A DNA stretch of 64,000 bases from Anaerolineae bacterium. Its GTDB lineage: Bacteria; Chloroflexota; Anaerolineae; Anaerolineales; Anaerolineaceae. Numbering within the stretch: the stretch's first letter is position 1; every line of letters starts with the position of its first letter. Shown here one piece after another: positions 32,840 to 40,445 of this stretch. Below the pieces are notes generated by a model, which was not told where the DNA came from, searched no databases, and saw only the letters and a program-made list of their open reading frames with translations. The translations under genes were made by a program, and so were the position numbers. The DNA lies in NCBI GenBank assembly GCA_013178185.1, contig JABLXC010000017.1:1-64000 (forward strand), given 5' to 3'.

Positions 32840-34717
32840 TTATGTTGAATAGAGGACATATTTTTGCAGAAATTGCTCGGTGGCGTCGAAGACATCACGA
32901 ATCGTTTCTGTTTTTTTAAATCCGTGGCCTTCCCCCTCATATTTATTGTATTGGTGGGGGATGGCCTGTTGGAGCAAGGCCGCAACAATCTGCTCCGTCT
33001 GTTCAGGAGGCACGGTGCGATCCTCGCTGCCATGAAATAGGAGCAGCGGGTCGCGAATTTGGGCGGCGTGAAAGACGGGCGACCGTTCCTGGTAAAGCTG
33101 GGAGGCCTCTGGTAACGGCCCTACGAGGGTTTCGTGGTAGTGTGCTTCGAATTTGTGGGTTTTTTGAGCCAGGGTGAACAGATTCGAAACACCGTACAGG
33201 CAGATGCCAGCGCGAAAACATCCTGGAAAGCGGATCAGAGTATTCAAAACGGTAAAGCCTCCCGCGCTGCTACCGCGCAGCGTCATGAGGTTTTGATCTG
33301 CCAGTTTTTGGGCGACCAAAGCCTGGGCGCCGCCGGCGGCGTCTTCTACGTCGAAAATCCCCCATTTGCCTCGTAGTTTCTGAATATAGCTGCGACCATA
33401 TCCGCTGCTGCCGCGATAGTTTACATCCAGCCAGGCATATCCACGTGAGGTGAAGTAGGCCGCTTCGGCGTTATAACGAAAGCAGGCCTGGGTGGTAGGT
33501 CCACTGTGAATGTTGACGATGGCAGGGGGCAAGCCCTCGGCAGTGCAACGCGGGTTGGCAGGGGGCGCGTACAGGCCGTAAACTGTGGAGCCATCGAGAG
33601 CGGTCCAGGCAATGGTTTGAGGGGTCGGCAGGTATTCCGGCGGAATTTCCTCTGGATCGCTATGGCGCTCCACTACTAAGCGGTTGCCGTCCCAGCGCAC
33701 AACCCGGTTGGGGATAGATGGTGAAGAGGCGATAAAAGCGAGCTGATCATCGTGCGGGGAGACCGCCAACTGAGCCAGCCAGGTGTAAGGCGCGGTATCA
33801 ATCTGGCTGCGACGCTCGCTTTCGAGATCTATCTGCCACAGGGAAGATTGGCCAGTGTGGTATTGAAAATAAAAGATACGTCGGCTATCGCGACCCCAGC
33901 CATAAAAACGCAGCCCCTGCACCCAAGCGGGGGTAGAAAGGAGCAACCCCCCGGCGGAGAGGAGCGTTTGCTGGCTGCCGGTTTCCAGGTCGAGCAGCAT
34001 CAATTTTTCCCAATCCCCATCGGTGGAGATATAAGCCAGCCAGCGGCCATTTGGCGAAAAAAGCGGCTGGCAAACCGGGGTACACGAATCTCCGGCAATG
34101 ACATCTTGTTCGACGAGCCGAGGTGGGTTGCCGGCCAGTCTGCCGAGTTTGAGGCGAGCGCCATCCCACGGCATGTTGGGATGATCCCACTCGATCCACG
34201 CAATCCATTCTCCGGCCGGGTGCCAGGCGGGCTGCATGTAAAAATCTGCCTGACTGGTCAAGGGGATAGGCTGGCTGTGGCCCTCACTATCTACCAGCGC
34301 CAGGCAGTCCTCAGCGCCATCGCTGGCGATGTAGAGCACCCGGCGGCCGTCCGGCGAGATTTGTGGGGATGCAACAGCGCCCGAAGGCGGGGTGATGGGG
34401 TTGGAACGGCCGCTACCCAGACGGCGGCGGTATAACCGGCCATCTGCTCCGGCAAATACCACCCATCCGTTCTGAACGGTGAAATCACCACCGCCGTAGC
34501 CAACGCTGCCACGCGGCGATGGCTCTGCGACCAGGTCGTATACCGCTTTGCTGGGAGGATGGACGATGATCTTGTTCTGGTCAGAATGCCCTTCCAGCCA
34601 GAGGAGGGCGCCGCTCTGATCCCAAAGAACGTCTTCCAGGCGCAGGCGCCGGCTGGTTTGAATGGCGCCGATTGGGCTGGGCCAAAGCCCATAGGGGATG
34701 ATTTGTTTCTGGGGCAT
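32840..34717 (-). CDS. S9 family prolyl-oligopeptidase-type peptidase
   Basis: 625 residues. An N-terminal beta-propeller with repeats such as ISPDGRRVLYIASD and FSPNGRWLAYIST is followed by an alpha/beta-hydrolase domain. Its triad is Ser in RGSSAGGFTVL, Asp in LLFHGSEDRTVP and His in YEGEGHGF. There is no signal peptide, so it is probably cytoplasmic and acts on peptides, like acylaminoacyl peptidases. Its start overlaps the thioredoxin stop by 1 base (TAATG), implying coupling. It converges with the hydrolase gene. Confidence 0.93.
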   Translation of the reverse strand: MPQKQIIPYGLWPSPIGAIQTSRRLRLEDVLWDQSGALLWLEGHSDQNKIIVHPPSKAVYDLVAEPSPRGSVGYGGGDFTVQNGWVVFAGADGRLYRRRLGSGRSNPITPPSGAVASPQISPDGRRVLYIASDGAEDCLALVDSEGHSQPIPLTSQADFYMQPAWHPAGEWIAWIEWDHPNMPWDGARLKLGRLAGNPPRLVEQDVIAGDSCTPVCQPLFSPNGRWLAYISTDGDWEKLMLLDLETGSQQTLLSAGGLLLSTPAWVQGLRFYGWGRDSRRIFYFQYHTGQSSLWQIDLESERRSQIDTAPYTWLAQLAVSPHDDQLAFIASSPSIPNRVVRWDGNRLVVERHSDPEEIPPEYLPTPQTIAWTALDGSTVYGLYAPPANPRCTAEGLPPAIVNIHSGPTTQACFRYNAEAAYFTSRGYAWLDVNYRGSSGYGRSYIQKLRGKWGIFDVEDAAGGAQALVAQKLADQNLMTLRGSSAGGFTVLNTLIRFPGCFRAGICLYGVSNLFTLAQKTHKFEAHYHETLVGPLPEASQLYQERSPVFHAAQIRDPLLLFHGSEDRTVPPEQTEQIVAALLQQAIPHQYNKYEGEGHGFKKTETIRDVFDATEQFLQKYVLYST

Positions 34718-35061
34718 TACAAAGTGGGTTGGCTGGAGAGGAAAGGTCCAAATTTTTCCACGATCTTGTTGCGCGGTTGAAAACCGGTCATTTGCTGTAC
34801 GGGTTGGCCGTCAATATACAGAAACAGCGCTGGCACGCTCATGATCGAATGGCGAACGACCAAATTGGGGCAGTCATCTACATTGGCTTTTGCCAGCCGT
34901 ACCCTGCCATGCCACTCTTCGCTGGCCAGTTGGATGAGGAGCGGCTCCAGTCTGTGACAGGGGCTGCACCATGGCGCCCCGAACTCCAGTAGCACTGGCT
35001 GTTTGTAGCCCAATACCTGCTGGTCAAAGTTGTCTTCGGTGATCTGGATGAACTCGCTCAT
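34717..35061 (-). CDS. Thioredoxin-family protein (WCSPC)
   Basis: 114 residues with the thioredoxin fold. The active site is FGAPWCSPCHRLEPL, with Ser in place of the usual Gly in WCGPC. The cis-Pro region is SVPALFLYIDGQ. No signal peptide, so cytoplasmic. It sits between sixA and the S9 peptidase on one transcript. The WCSPC motif may shift redox potential, but it should still reduce disulfides. Confidence 0.93.
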   Translation of the reverse strand: MSEFIQITEDNFDQQVLGYKQPVLLEFGAPWCSPCHRLEPLLIQLASEEWHGRVRLAKANVDDCPNLVVRHSIMSVPALFLYIDGQPVQQMTGFQPRNKIVEKFGPFLSSQPTL

Positions 35062-35064
35062 CCT

Positions 35065-35571
35065 TTATTTTTTGTGCTTGTGTTTGAGATCGCGGGGACG
35101 CCACAGGTCAATCAGCTCTCCGCTGGTCTCGTCGTTTAAATCCGCCCAACTTTTAACCGGCAAGGCGATATGTGCGATCGCTGCTGTTGGCAAAGATTCA
35201 ACCTGGTGGCTGAGGATTTGCAAAAGACCTTCAAGACCCGGGTTATGGCCGATGATCATAATCCGTTCCAGGTTGTCGGAGAGGGCTAATAATCCTTCCA
35301 GGTATGCGCCTGGTTCGGCCAGATAGAAAGAATTTAGATAGGTGATTTCGCCGACAAAGCGGCTGGTTTCTGCGAGCAATTCGGCTGTCAAGCGGGCGCG
35401 CAGGGCAGAGGAACAGAGGATTCGTTGTGGAACCAGTTCTTTTTCAAAGAGCAAATTTCCCATCATGGGGGCATCTTTCTGTCCGCGCTTATTCAATGGG
35501 CGCTCGTGATCTTCTACGCCTTTTTCTTTCCAACTTGATTTCGCATGACGCATGAGTAGCAGAGTTTTCAT
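35065..35571 (-). CDS. sixA: SixA-type phosphohistidine phosphatase
   Basis: 168 residues of the histidine phosphatase superfamily. The N-terminal LLLMRHAKSSWKE holds the RHA nucleophile, and the later MIIGHNPGLEGLL holds the second His. SixA proteins remove phosphate from His-containing phosphotransfer domains. It is the first gene of the sixA-thioredoxin-peptidase operon; spacing to the next gene is 3 bases. Confidence 0.93.
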   Translation of the reverse strand: MKTLLLMRHAKSSWKEKGVEDHERPLNKRGQKDAPMMGNLLFEKELVPQRILCSSALRARLTAELLAETSRFVGEITYLNSFYLAEPGAYLEGLLALSDNLERIMIIGHNPGLEGLLQILSHQVESLPTAAIAHIALPVKSWADLNDETSGELIDLWRPRDLKHKHKK

Positions 35572-35637
35572 CGCAAAACCACCCTGGCAGAGAACTTGGG
35601 ATTTATCGTAATCTTCATCGCTATTTTGACCAATGAG

Positions 35638-35646
35638 AGTATAACA
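35638..35646 (-). promoter_or_regulatory. Extended -10 promoter of sixA operon
   Basis: Minus-strand TGTTATACT, an extended -10 with one mismatch, about 65 bases upstream of the sixA ATG. Confidence 0.45.
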
Positions 35647-35830
35647 TAATTCAATCTCAAAAACTTCAGCGGTCCGGACGGTAGGGCATTATTAACCCAA
35701 AGTTAACATTCGCAGAATTTTTACCCAGGCTCGAATTGGCAGGGGCAGGATGTTCTGTTCACAAGGGGTTCTTTTCTATATATAAAAAATAGTGGGATGA
35801 AAATGAAAGGAAAGTATTATAGTGTTGTTA

Positions 35831-36313
35831 ATGGAAGAGATTCAAACCCAGCAATATGTTTTTGTCACCGAGGCGCTGGCGCGTTTGTTTCATGCGACGC
35901 CGCAGGAGTTCTTTAAATATTTACAGCAGGATGGGAACGTCTTTTTGCGATATTATTGGCACCGGGTTGGCAAAGAACTTAAACTTTCTACCCAGGCACC
36001 GCCGCAGGGGTTGAATTACCAGATCCGACAGCCTGCTCCTGACACTGTGATCGCGTTAATTACCCTCCCGCCTCCGCAGGTAGAACGAGAAGCTTATTTT
36101 GCCGCCATGATTTACCGCCCTTTCCGGGTTACGCCCTTCCTGGGGATTTCGGATACAACAAAAATGCTGGTGTTGGAGTATCGGCTTAACAAGGAAGGCC
36201 AACCCATAACGGCGCTCAGTGAATGGTCCAAGAGGCACCAGTATGAAGTGATTGGCAAAGGGCCAGCGCCAGAACTGGAAGCTTTTTATGCGGCTGTTTT
36301 GGAACAGCTTTAA
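35831..36313 (+). CDS. Hypothetical protein
   Basis: 160 residues, not recognised. There is no signal peptide or membrane segment. It shows mixed alpha/beta composition with an aromatic patch (FFKYLQQDGNVFLRYYWHRVG) and a beta-rich C-terminal half (MLVLEYRLNKEGQPITALSEW). The ATG at 35831 is used; a GTG at 35822 is nearer to the AAAGGAAAG ribosome-site candidate and may be the true start. It precedes the N-formylglutamate-amidohydrolase-like gene by 35 bases and may share a transcript with it. Confidence 0.65.
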   Translation: MEEIQTQQYVFVTEALARLFHATPQEFFKYLQQDGNVFLRYYWHRVGKELKLSTQAPPQGLNYQIRQPAPDTVIALITLPPPQVEREAYFAAMIYRPFRVTPFLGISDTTKMLVLEYRLNKEGQPITALSEWSKRHQYEVIGKGPAPELEAFYAAVLEQL

Positions 36314-36336
36314 ATCCGGCGGGCTGAAAGATAGGC

Positions 36337-36348
36337 TACAATTATTCT
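36337..36348 (+). promoter_or_regulatory. -10 element of leaderless FGase-like gene
   Basis: TACAAT at 36337-36342 lies 6 bases before the ATG, so transcription would start at the first codon base. No -35 is visible. Confidence 0.4.
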
Positions 36349-37068
36349 ATGCCTGAAAACACTACTGAAAAACTGTTGAAACGTTTGGCTGCTTTGGAGG
36401 CGGATGTAATCTACCGCCAGCCAACCCAGGCCGGCGAAGAAGAATTCCGCTATTTGCCTGGCAGCCGCCGTGTGTTGGTCTCGGCGCCACACGGCGCTGC
36501 CCATATCCGTAATGGGCGGCTCAAGGAAGAGGATGAATATACCGCTGCGATTGCCCGTTATCTGGCAGAGGTCACCGGCGCCCACGCGCTTTACCTGCGG
36601 CGGCAATCGGCCACCGATTCCAATTACGATCCTGAAACAGAGTATAAGCGCGCCTTGAGAACCATCATCCGGCAGGAGAATATCCGGTTTGTGCTGGATT
36701 TGCATGGGGCGTCGGACGATCATTTATTCGGCATTGCGCTAGGGACGATGAACGGAAGGAGCTGCCCGGAGCAGTTCCCCATGATTCTGGAGGTCTTCGG
36801 GAAGTATGGTTTCCGCCAGGATGCGCGTGGTTCTTACCGGCTGGATGTGGACGGGCGTTTTACCGGGGCAGGGGGAGCGCGGCAAGAAACAATCACCCGT
36901 TTTGTAAGAGATACCCTGGGGGTGCCGTCGCTTCAGATTGAACTGGCTTCTCATATCCGGGTGGTTCAGGTTCCCCTGGATGGAAAACTCCCGCAGGTTT
37001 ACCGCGGCGACCCGGAGTTGATCGAAAGGACGATGGCGGCGCTGACGGAATTGGTGAGCCGCCTGTGA
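36349..37068 (+). CDS. N-formylglutamate amidohydrolase-like protein
   Basis: 239 residues. SAPHGA at about residues 44-49, KEEDEYTAAIARYLAE, VLDLHGASDDH and QIELASHIR match conserved strands and metal-binding His/Asp/Glu positions of the FGase (HutG-like) fold. That family hydrolyses N-formyl or similar amide bonds. The histidine-catabolic genes that would confirm HutG are not present nearby, so the substrate may differ. It converges with a lipoprotein gene 12 bases away. Confidence 0.8.
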   Translation: MPENTTEKLLKRLAALEADVIYRQPTQAGEEEFRYLPGSRRVLVSAPHGAAHIRNGRLKEEDEYTAAIARYLAEVTGAHALYLRRQSATDSNYDPETEYKRALRTIIRQENIRFVLDLHGASDDHLFGIALGTMNGRSCPEQFPMILEVFGKYGFRQDARGSYRLDVDGRFTGAGGARQETITRFVRDTLGVPSLQIELASHIRVVQVPLDGKLPQVYRGDPELIERTMAALTELVSRL

Positions 37069-37080
37069 ACGGCGGCGCTG

Positions 37081-38109
37081 CTATTGCGACAGCTTGAAGT
37101 GATTACTTAAGGTGTAATACATGAAGTTTTCCCACAAGGGGACGATGTGATCGCGACGGTAATCGTGGGTGGCGTATGTTTGCAGGATCACGCGCCCGCC
37201 CATACAGGTCGCCAGTACGCCGTTAGAGGATTTCTGGTCGGGATGTTTTCCGGCTAGCAGGATGGCGTCTCCGCCTGAGCCAAGCCTGAGCAGGTCCCCG
37301 GCGTCGCCTTCCCAGTAGATATTGGGGGTTGTGAGCGCCCCGACCTGGTTTGGATAACTGAAGACCTCATGGTACTGGTCGAGCCAGAAGATGGAATAAT
37401 CCAGTTGGTCATATCCGGCCGGATCGCGCCACCAATCCGCCTGAAAACTCACGCCGCATTTTCCCAATAACGGCGCGATGCGGCCGTTCGCAATTTCATC
37501 CAGGTACCAGACTTCGGCCACCAGCGCCACGCCGTTGTCGACCTGATTCATAATCAAATCCCAAAATTCGCCGCGCACCGCGTTGCGGGCCTCAGCGGAG
37601 ATTACGATCAGGTCCCAACGGGTTGATGAGTTCAGTTGCTCCATCAGGTGGCCAAGCGCATCACCAACTTCGACGACCCGCCCACCTGAGAAACGCATGT
37701 TCTGGACAGCCGAATGAACGCGGGTATCCAGATCGTAATAGCCGCGAATATCCTCAAAAACCAGAACGTTAGCCGCGCGGATCTTTTGGGCGATATCCTG
37801 GGTGGGTTCAGCGGTGGGCTCTTCGGTTGGCGGTACAGGAGGAGGGCTTTCGAGGGAGGGCGCCGGTTGGGTGGGCTGTTCGGGCGTGGGGGTTGGCTTC
37901 GCTTCTTCGGGCTTGTTCTTTTCCGCTTCGGCTGTGGCTTTTTGCAACGCTTCGAGGGTCCCTTGAAGGCGAATGGCCATGACTGTTTCTTGCATACCGT
38001 CGGATTGATCGCTACCGGTATTCAACTGCGGCGCGCTACATGCCAGCATAACCACGAGAACAGTGAACAGTAAGAAGATCTTTTTGTGGTTGGTTTTACC
38101 TCGGCGCAT
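37081..38109 (-). CDS. Lipoprotein with GATase-like fold
   Basis: 342 residues. The lipobox is VVMLACS, reached from MRRGKTNHKK at 38109, which follows GGAGGAAACA. A Pro/Thr/Glu linker (about 60-110) precedes an alpha/beta domain (VLVFEDIRGYYD, WDLIVISAEARNAVRG, GVALVAEVWYLDE, DAILLAGKHPD) that looks like a class I glutamine-amidotransferase-type fold without an obvious catalytic triad. It is anchored outside the membrane. The longer frame upstream to 38532 is a spurious extension. Confidence 0.8.
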   Translation of the reverse strand: MRRGKTNHKKIFLLFTVLVVMLACSAPQLNTGSDQSDGMQETVMAIRLQGTLEALQKATAEAEKNKPEEAKPTPTPEQPTQPAPSLESPPPVPPTEEPTAEPTQDIAQKIRAANVLVFEDIRGYYDLDTRVHSAVQNMRFSGGRVVEVGDALGHLMEQLNSSTRWDLIVISAEARNAVRGEFWDLIMNQVDNGVALVAEVWYLDEIANGRIAPLLGKCGVSFQADWWRDPAGYDQLDYSIFWLDQYHEVFSYPNQVGALTTPNIYWEGDAGDLLRLGSGGDAILLAGKHPDQKSSNGVLATCMGGRVILQTYATHDYRRDHIVPLWENFMYYTLSNHFKLSQ

Positions 38110-38274
38110 TGTTTCCTCCATACTATGAGCAAAGGGATAAAAGGTCGTCACCCTATTTTGTTTCTCATTATACAATTTAGATTGAAAAGGATAGCACAGT
38201 GGTTTATGCCAATTTCTGACGATGAAAAATCTCAAATCGCAGTAAAATGAATAAGAAAGCAAGGATGTGTAGGA

Positions 38275-39123
38275 ATGAAGGAGCGCTTGACAGTACGACC
38301 TTCTCCGATTGCCGGCAGTTGGTACCCCGATGATGCTGCCCGGCTGGCTGAGTTGGTGGATTCTTTTATCCAACAGGCGGAAATTCCAACGTTTGAAGGG
38401 GAAGTAAAAGCCGTGATCGCCCCGCACGCCGGCTATCGGTATTCGGGCAGGACGGCGGGTTACGCCTTTCGCGCCGTCAAGGGGCTTGAGGTAGATCTTG
38501 TGGCGGTGGTTTCGCCATTTCACGACTATCACCCAGCGCCTTTTTTAACCACCGTTCACGGGGCGTATTGGACGCCGTTGGGCGAGATATCGGTTGATCT
38601 GGAGTTGATTGCGCTGCTGGATGGGGCGTTGCGAAAAGAATGCGGCGTTGGGATGACGGCGCTTGCGAGGGATAGGGAACATTCGCTTGAAATCGAGCTA
38701 CCCTTCTTGCAGCGCTCGTTGGGGAGAGACTTCCGCTTGTTGCCCGTCATGGTGCGGCCGGTGACGCCGCCGCTGGCGCGATCCCTGGGCATGTGCCTGG
38801 CTTCGATATTGGAAGGGCGGAGAGCGCTGCTGGTTGCGAGTACCGATCTTTCCCATTTTTATCGCGAAGCAGATGCCAATTTGTTAGATCGCCAGATGCT
38901 TAAACAGATCGGCGCTTTTTCGCCCGAAGGCGTGCTGGCAGCCGAAGAAACCGGCGCGGGGTTTGCCTGCGGCGCTTACGCGGTTGCAGCGGTGTTATGG
39001 GCAGCCCGGAGGATGGGAGCAGATACCGTAACCGTGTTGCATCACAGCACCTCGGCGGATGAAACGGGCGACCGTTCTGCGGTAGTAGGGTATGGCGCGG
39101 CGGCGGTTTTCAGGAGGGCGTGA
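38275..39123 (+). CDS. MEMO1 family protein (AmmeMemoRadiSam protein B)
   Basis: 282 residues. The N-terminal VRPSPIAGSWYPDDA, the PHAGYRYSGRTAGYAF motif and STDLSHFYR are diagnostic of the MEMO family. In bacteria this is usually encoded with AMMECR1 and a radical SAM protein. Neither partner is adjacent here. MEMO proteins resemble non-heme iron dioxygenases. It overlaps the CNNM gene by 4 bases (GTGA), so it belongs to the MEMO-CNNM-priA operon. Confidence 0.92.
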   Translation: MKERLTVRPSPIAGSWYPDDAARLAELVDSFIQQAEIPTFEGEVKAVIAPHAGYRYSGRTAGYAFRAVKGLEVDLVAVVSPFHDYHPAPFLTTVHGAYWTPLGEISVDLELIALLDGALRKECGVGMTALARDREHSLEIELPFLQRSLGRDFRLLPVMVRPVTPPLARSLGMCLASILEGRRALLVASTDLSHFYREADANLLDRQMLKQIGAFSPEGVLAAEETGAGFACGAYAVAAVLWAARRMGADTVTVLHHSTSADETGDRSAVVGYGAAAVFRRA

Positions 39124-40445
39124 TTCTAGCGAATTTCCTGGTAATCTTCATACTGGTGGCGTTAAACGGCTTTTTTGTCGGGGTGGAATTTGCCGCTGTG
39201 GCTTCACGGCGCGCCCGGCTGGAGACGCTGGCCGGCGCAAACAGCGCTTCTGGTCAAATTGTGCGAGGGTGGTTGGAAAACACGGCCACGCGCGACCGCT
39301 TGATTGCGGCGACTCAACTGGGTATTACCCTGGTCAGCCTGGCGCTAGGCGCGGTGGGTGAAAACACCTTCGAGGCGCTGCTGGCCCCGTTGTTTGAACG
39401 AATCGTCCTCTCTGAAGGCTTGATTTTCCTGGAAAAATTGATCGCTTTTTTGCCGCTGGCCGTTTCGTTAACTGTGGTGACGGCGATTCATGTCGTGTTG
39501 GGTGAACAGGTACCCAAAGTCGCAGTACTGCGCGCTCCCGAACGGTTTGCCCTGGCCAGTTCACGGGTGATGACCGTCTTCATAGCTGTGTTCAGGGGCT
39601 TTATTAACCTGCTGGATTGGGCTACCCGTGCCATTTTATCCCTGGCCGGTATTCAAGATGGCGGCAGTCATTATCATACGGTATCCGTTCAGGAATTTAA
39701 GGAAATGGTCAGCGGGCCCGAAATGGATGGCGTGATCCAGAAGCCGGAGCGCGAAATGCTCTCGGCGGTGATTGATTTTGGCGAACTGGTGGTGCGCCAG
39801 ATCAGCATTCCGCGTACCGAAATGGTTGCCGTCGAGGCAGACCAGTCGCTGGATACCGCGCTCCATCTGATGGTGGAAAACCGGTTGACCAAACTGCCTG
39901 TTTTTGAAGACAACCTGGACCATGTGATCGGCATTTTATTCTTGCGGGACCTGGCCGAAGCGCTGCAAAAGCGACATACCGCTGGCCGTTGCGCGCGCGA
40001 GCTGGCGCGCGAGGCGCTCTATGTCCCGGAGACGATCTCGGTCAACCATTTGCTGCACCAGTTTCGGGCGCGACGGACGCACGTTGCGATTGTGTTAGAC
40101 GAATTTGGCGGCACCTATGGCCTGGTGACGCTGGAGGACCTGTTGGAAGAAATTGTTGGGGAGGTGCAAGACAGTTTTGAGACTGCGCCGCCGACTATTC
40201 AACCCCTGGCCGATGGAGCGGCGCTCATTGACGGCATGGCCACTATTGAAGATGTGAACGAATATTTTGGCGTTCATCTCGTCGAGGATTATTACGACAC
40301 GATCGCGGGTTACCTGTTGAGCCGCCTAGGGCATATCCCTCAGCCTGGGGAGGAGTACCTGGATCTGGAGAACAAGATCTCGTTAAAAGTCGAGAAGATG
40401 GACCGGCTGCGGGTTGCCCAGATTTTGTTCCGCCGGCAGGTGTGA
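39120..40445 (+). CDS. CNNM/CBS-domain membrane protein (hemolysin C/CorC-like)
   Basis: 441 residues. An N-terminal CNNM (DUF21) region of about four membrane helices leads to a CBS pair (about residues 215-335, with TKLPVFEDNLDHVIGILFLRDL and THVAIVLDEFGGTYGLVTLEDLLEEIVGEV) and a CorC_HlyC C-terminal domain. This family handles magnesium or related divalent ion transport. The GTG start overlaps the MEMO stop, and the stop overlaps the priA start by 4 bases, giving a tightly coupled three-gene operon. Confidence 0.94.
   Translation: MILANFLVIFILVALNGFFVGVEFAAVASRRARLETLAGANSASGQIVRGWLENTATRDRLIAATQLGITLVSLALGAVGENTFEALLAPLFERIVLSEGLIFLEKLIAFLPLAVSLTVVTAIHVVLGEQVPKVAVLRAPERFALASSRVMTVFIAVFRGFINLLDWATRAILSLAGIQDGGSHYHTVSVQEFKEMVSGPEMDGVIQKPEREMLSAVIDFGELVVRQISIPRTEMVAVEADQSLDTALHLMVENRLTKLPVFEDNLDHVIGILFLRDLAEALQKRHTAGRCARELAREALYVPETISVNHLLHQFRARRTHVAIVLDEFGGTYGLVTLEDLLEEIVGEVQDSFETAPPTIQPLADGAALIDGMATIEDVNEYFGVHLVEDYYDTIAGYLLSRLGHIPQPGEEYLDLENKISLKVEKMDRLRVAQILFRRQV

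Noticed and set aside
38110-38532. N-terminal extension of the lipoprotein upstream of 38109
   Set aside because: It would place the signal peptide internally. The start at 38109 has a good ribosome site and a correct lipobox.
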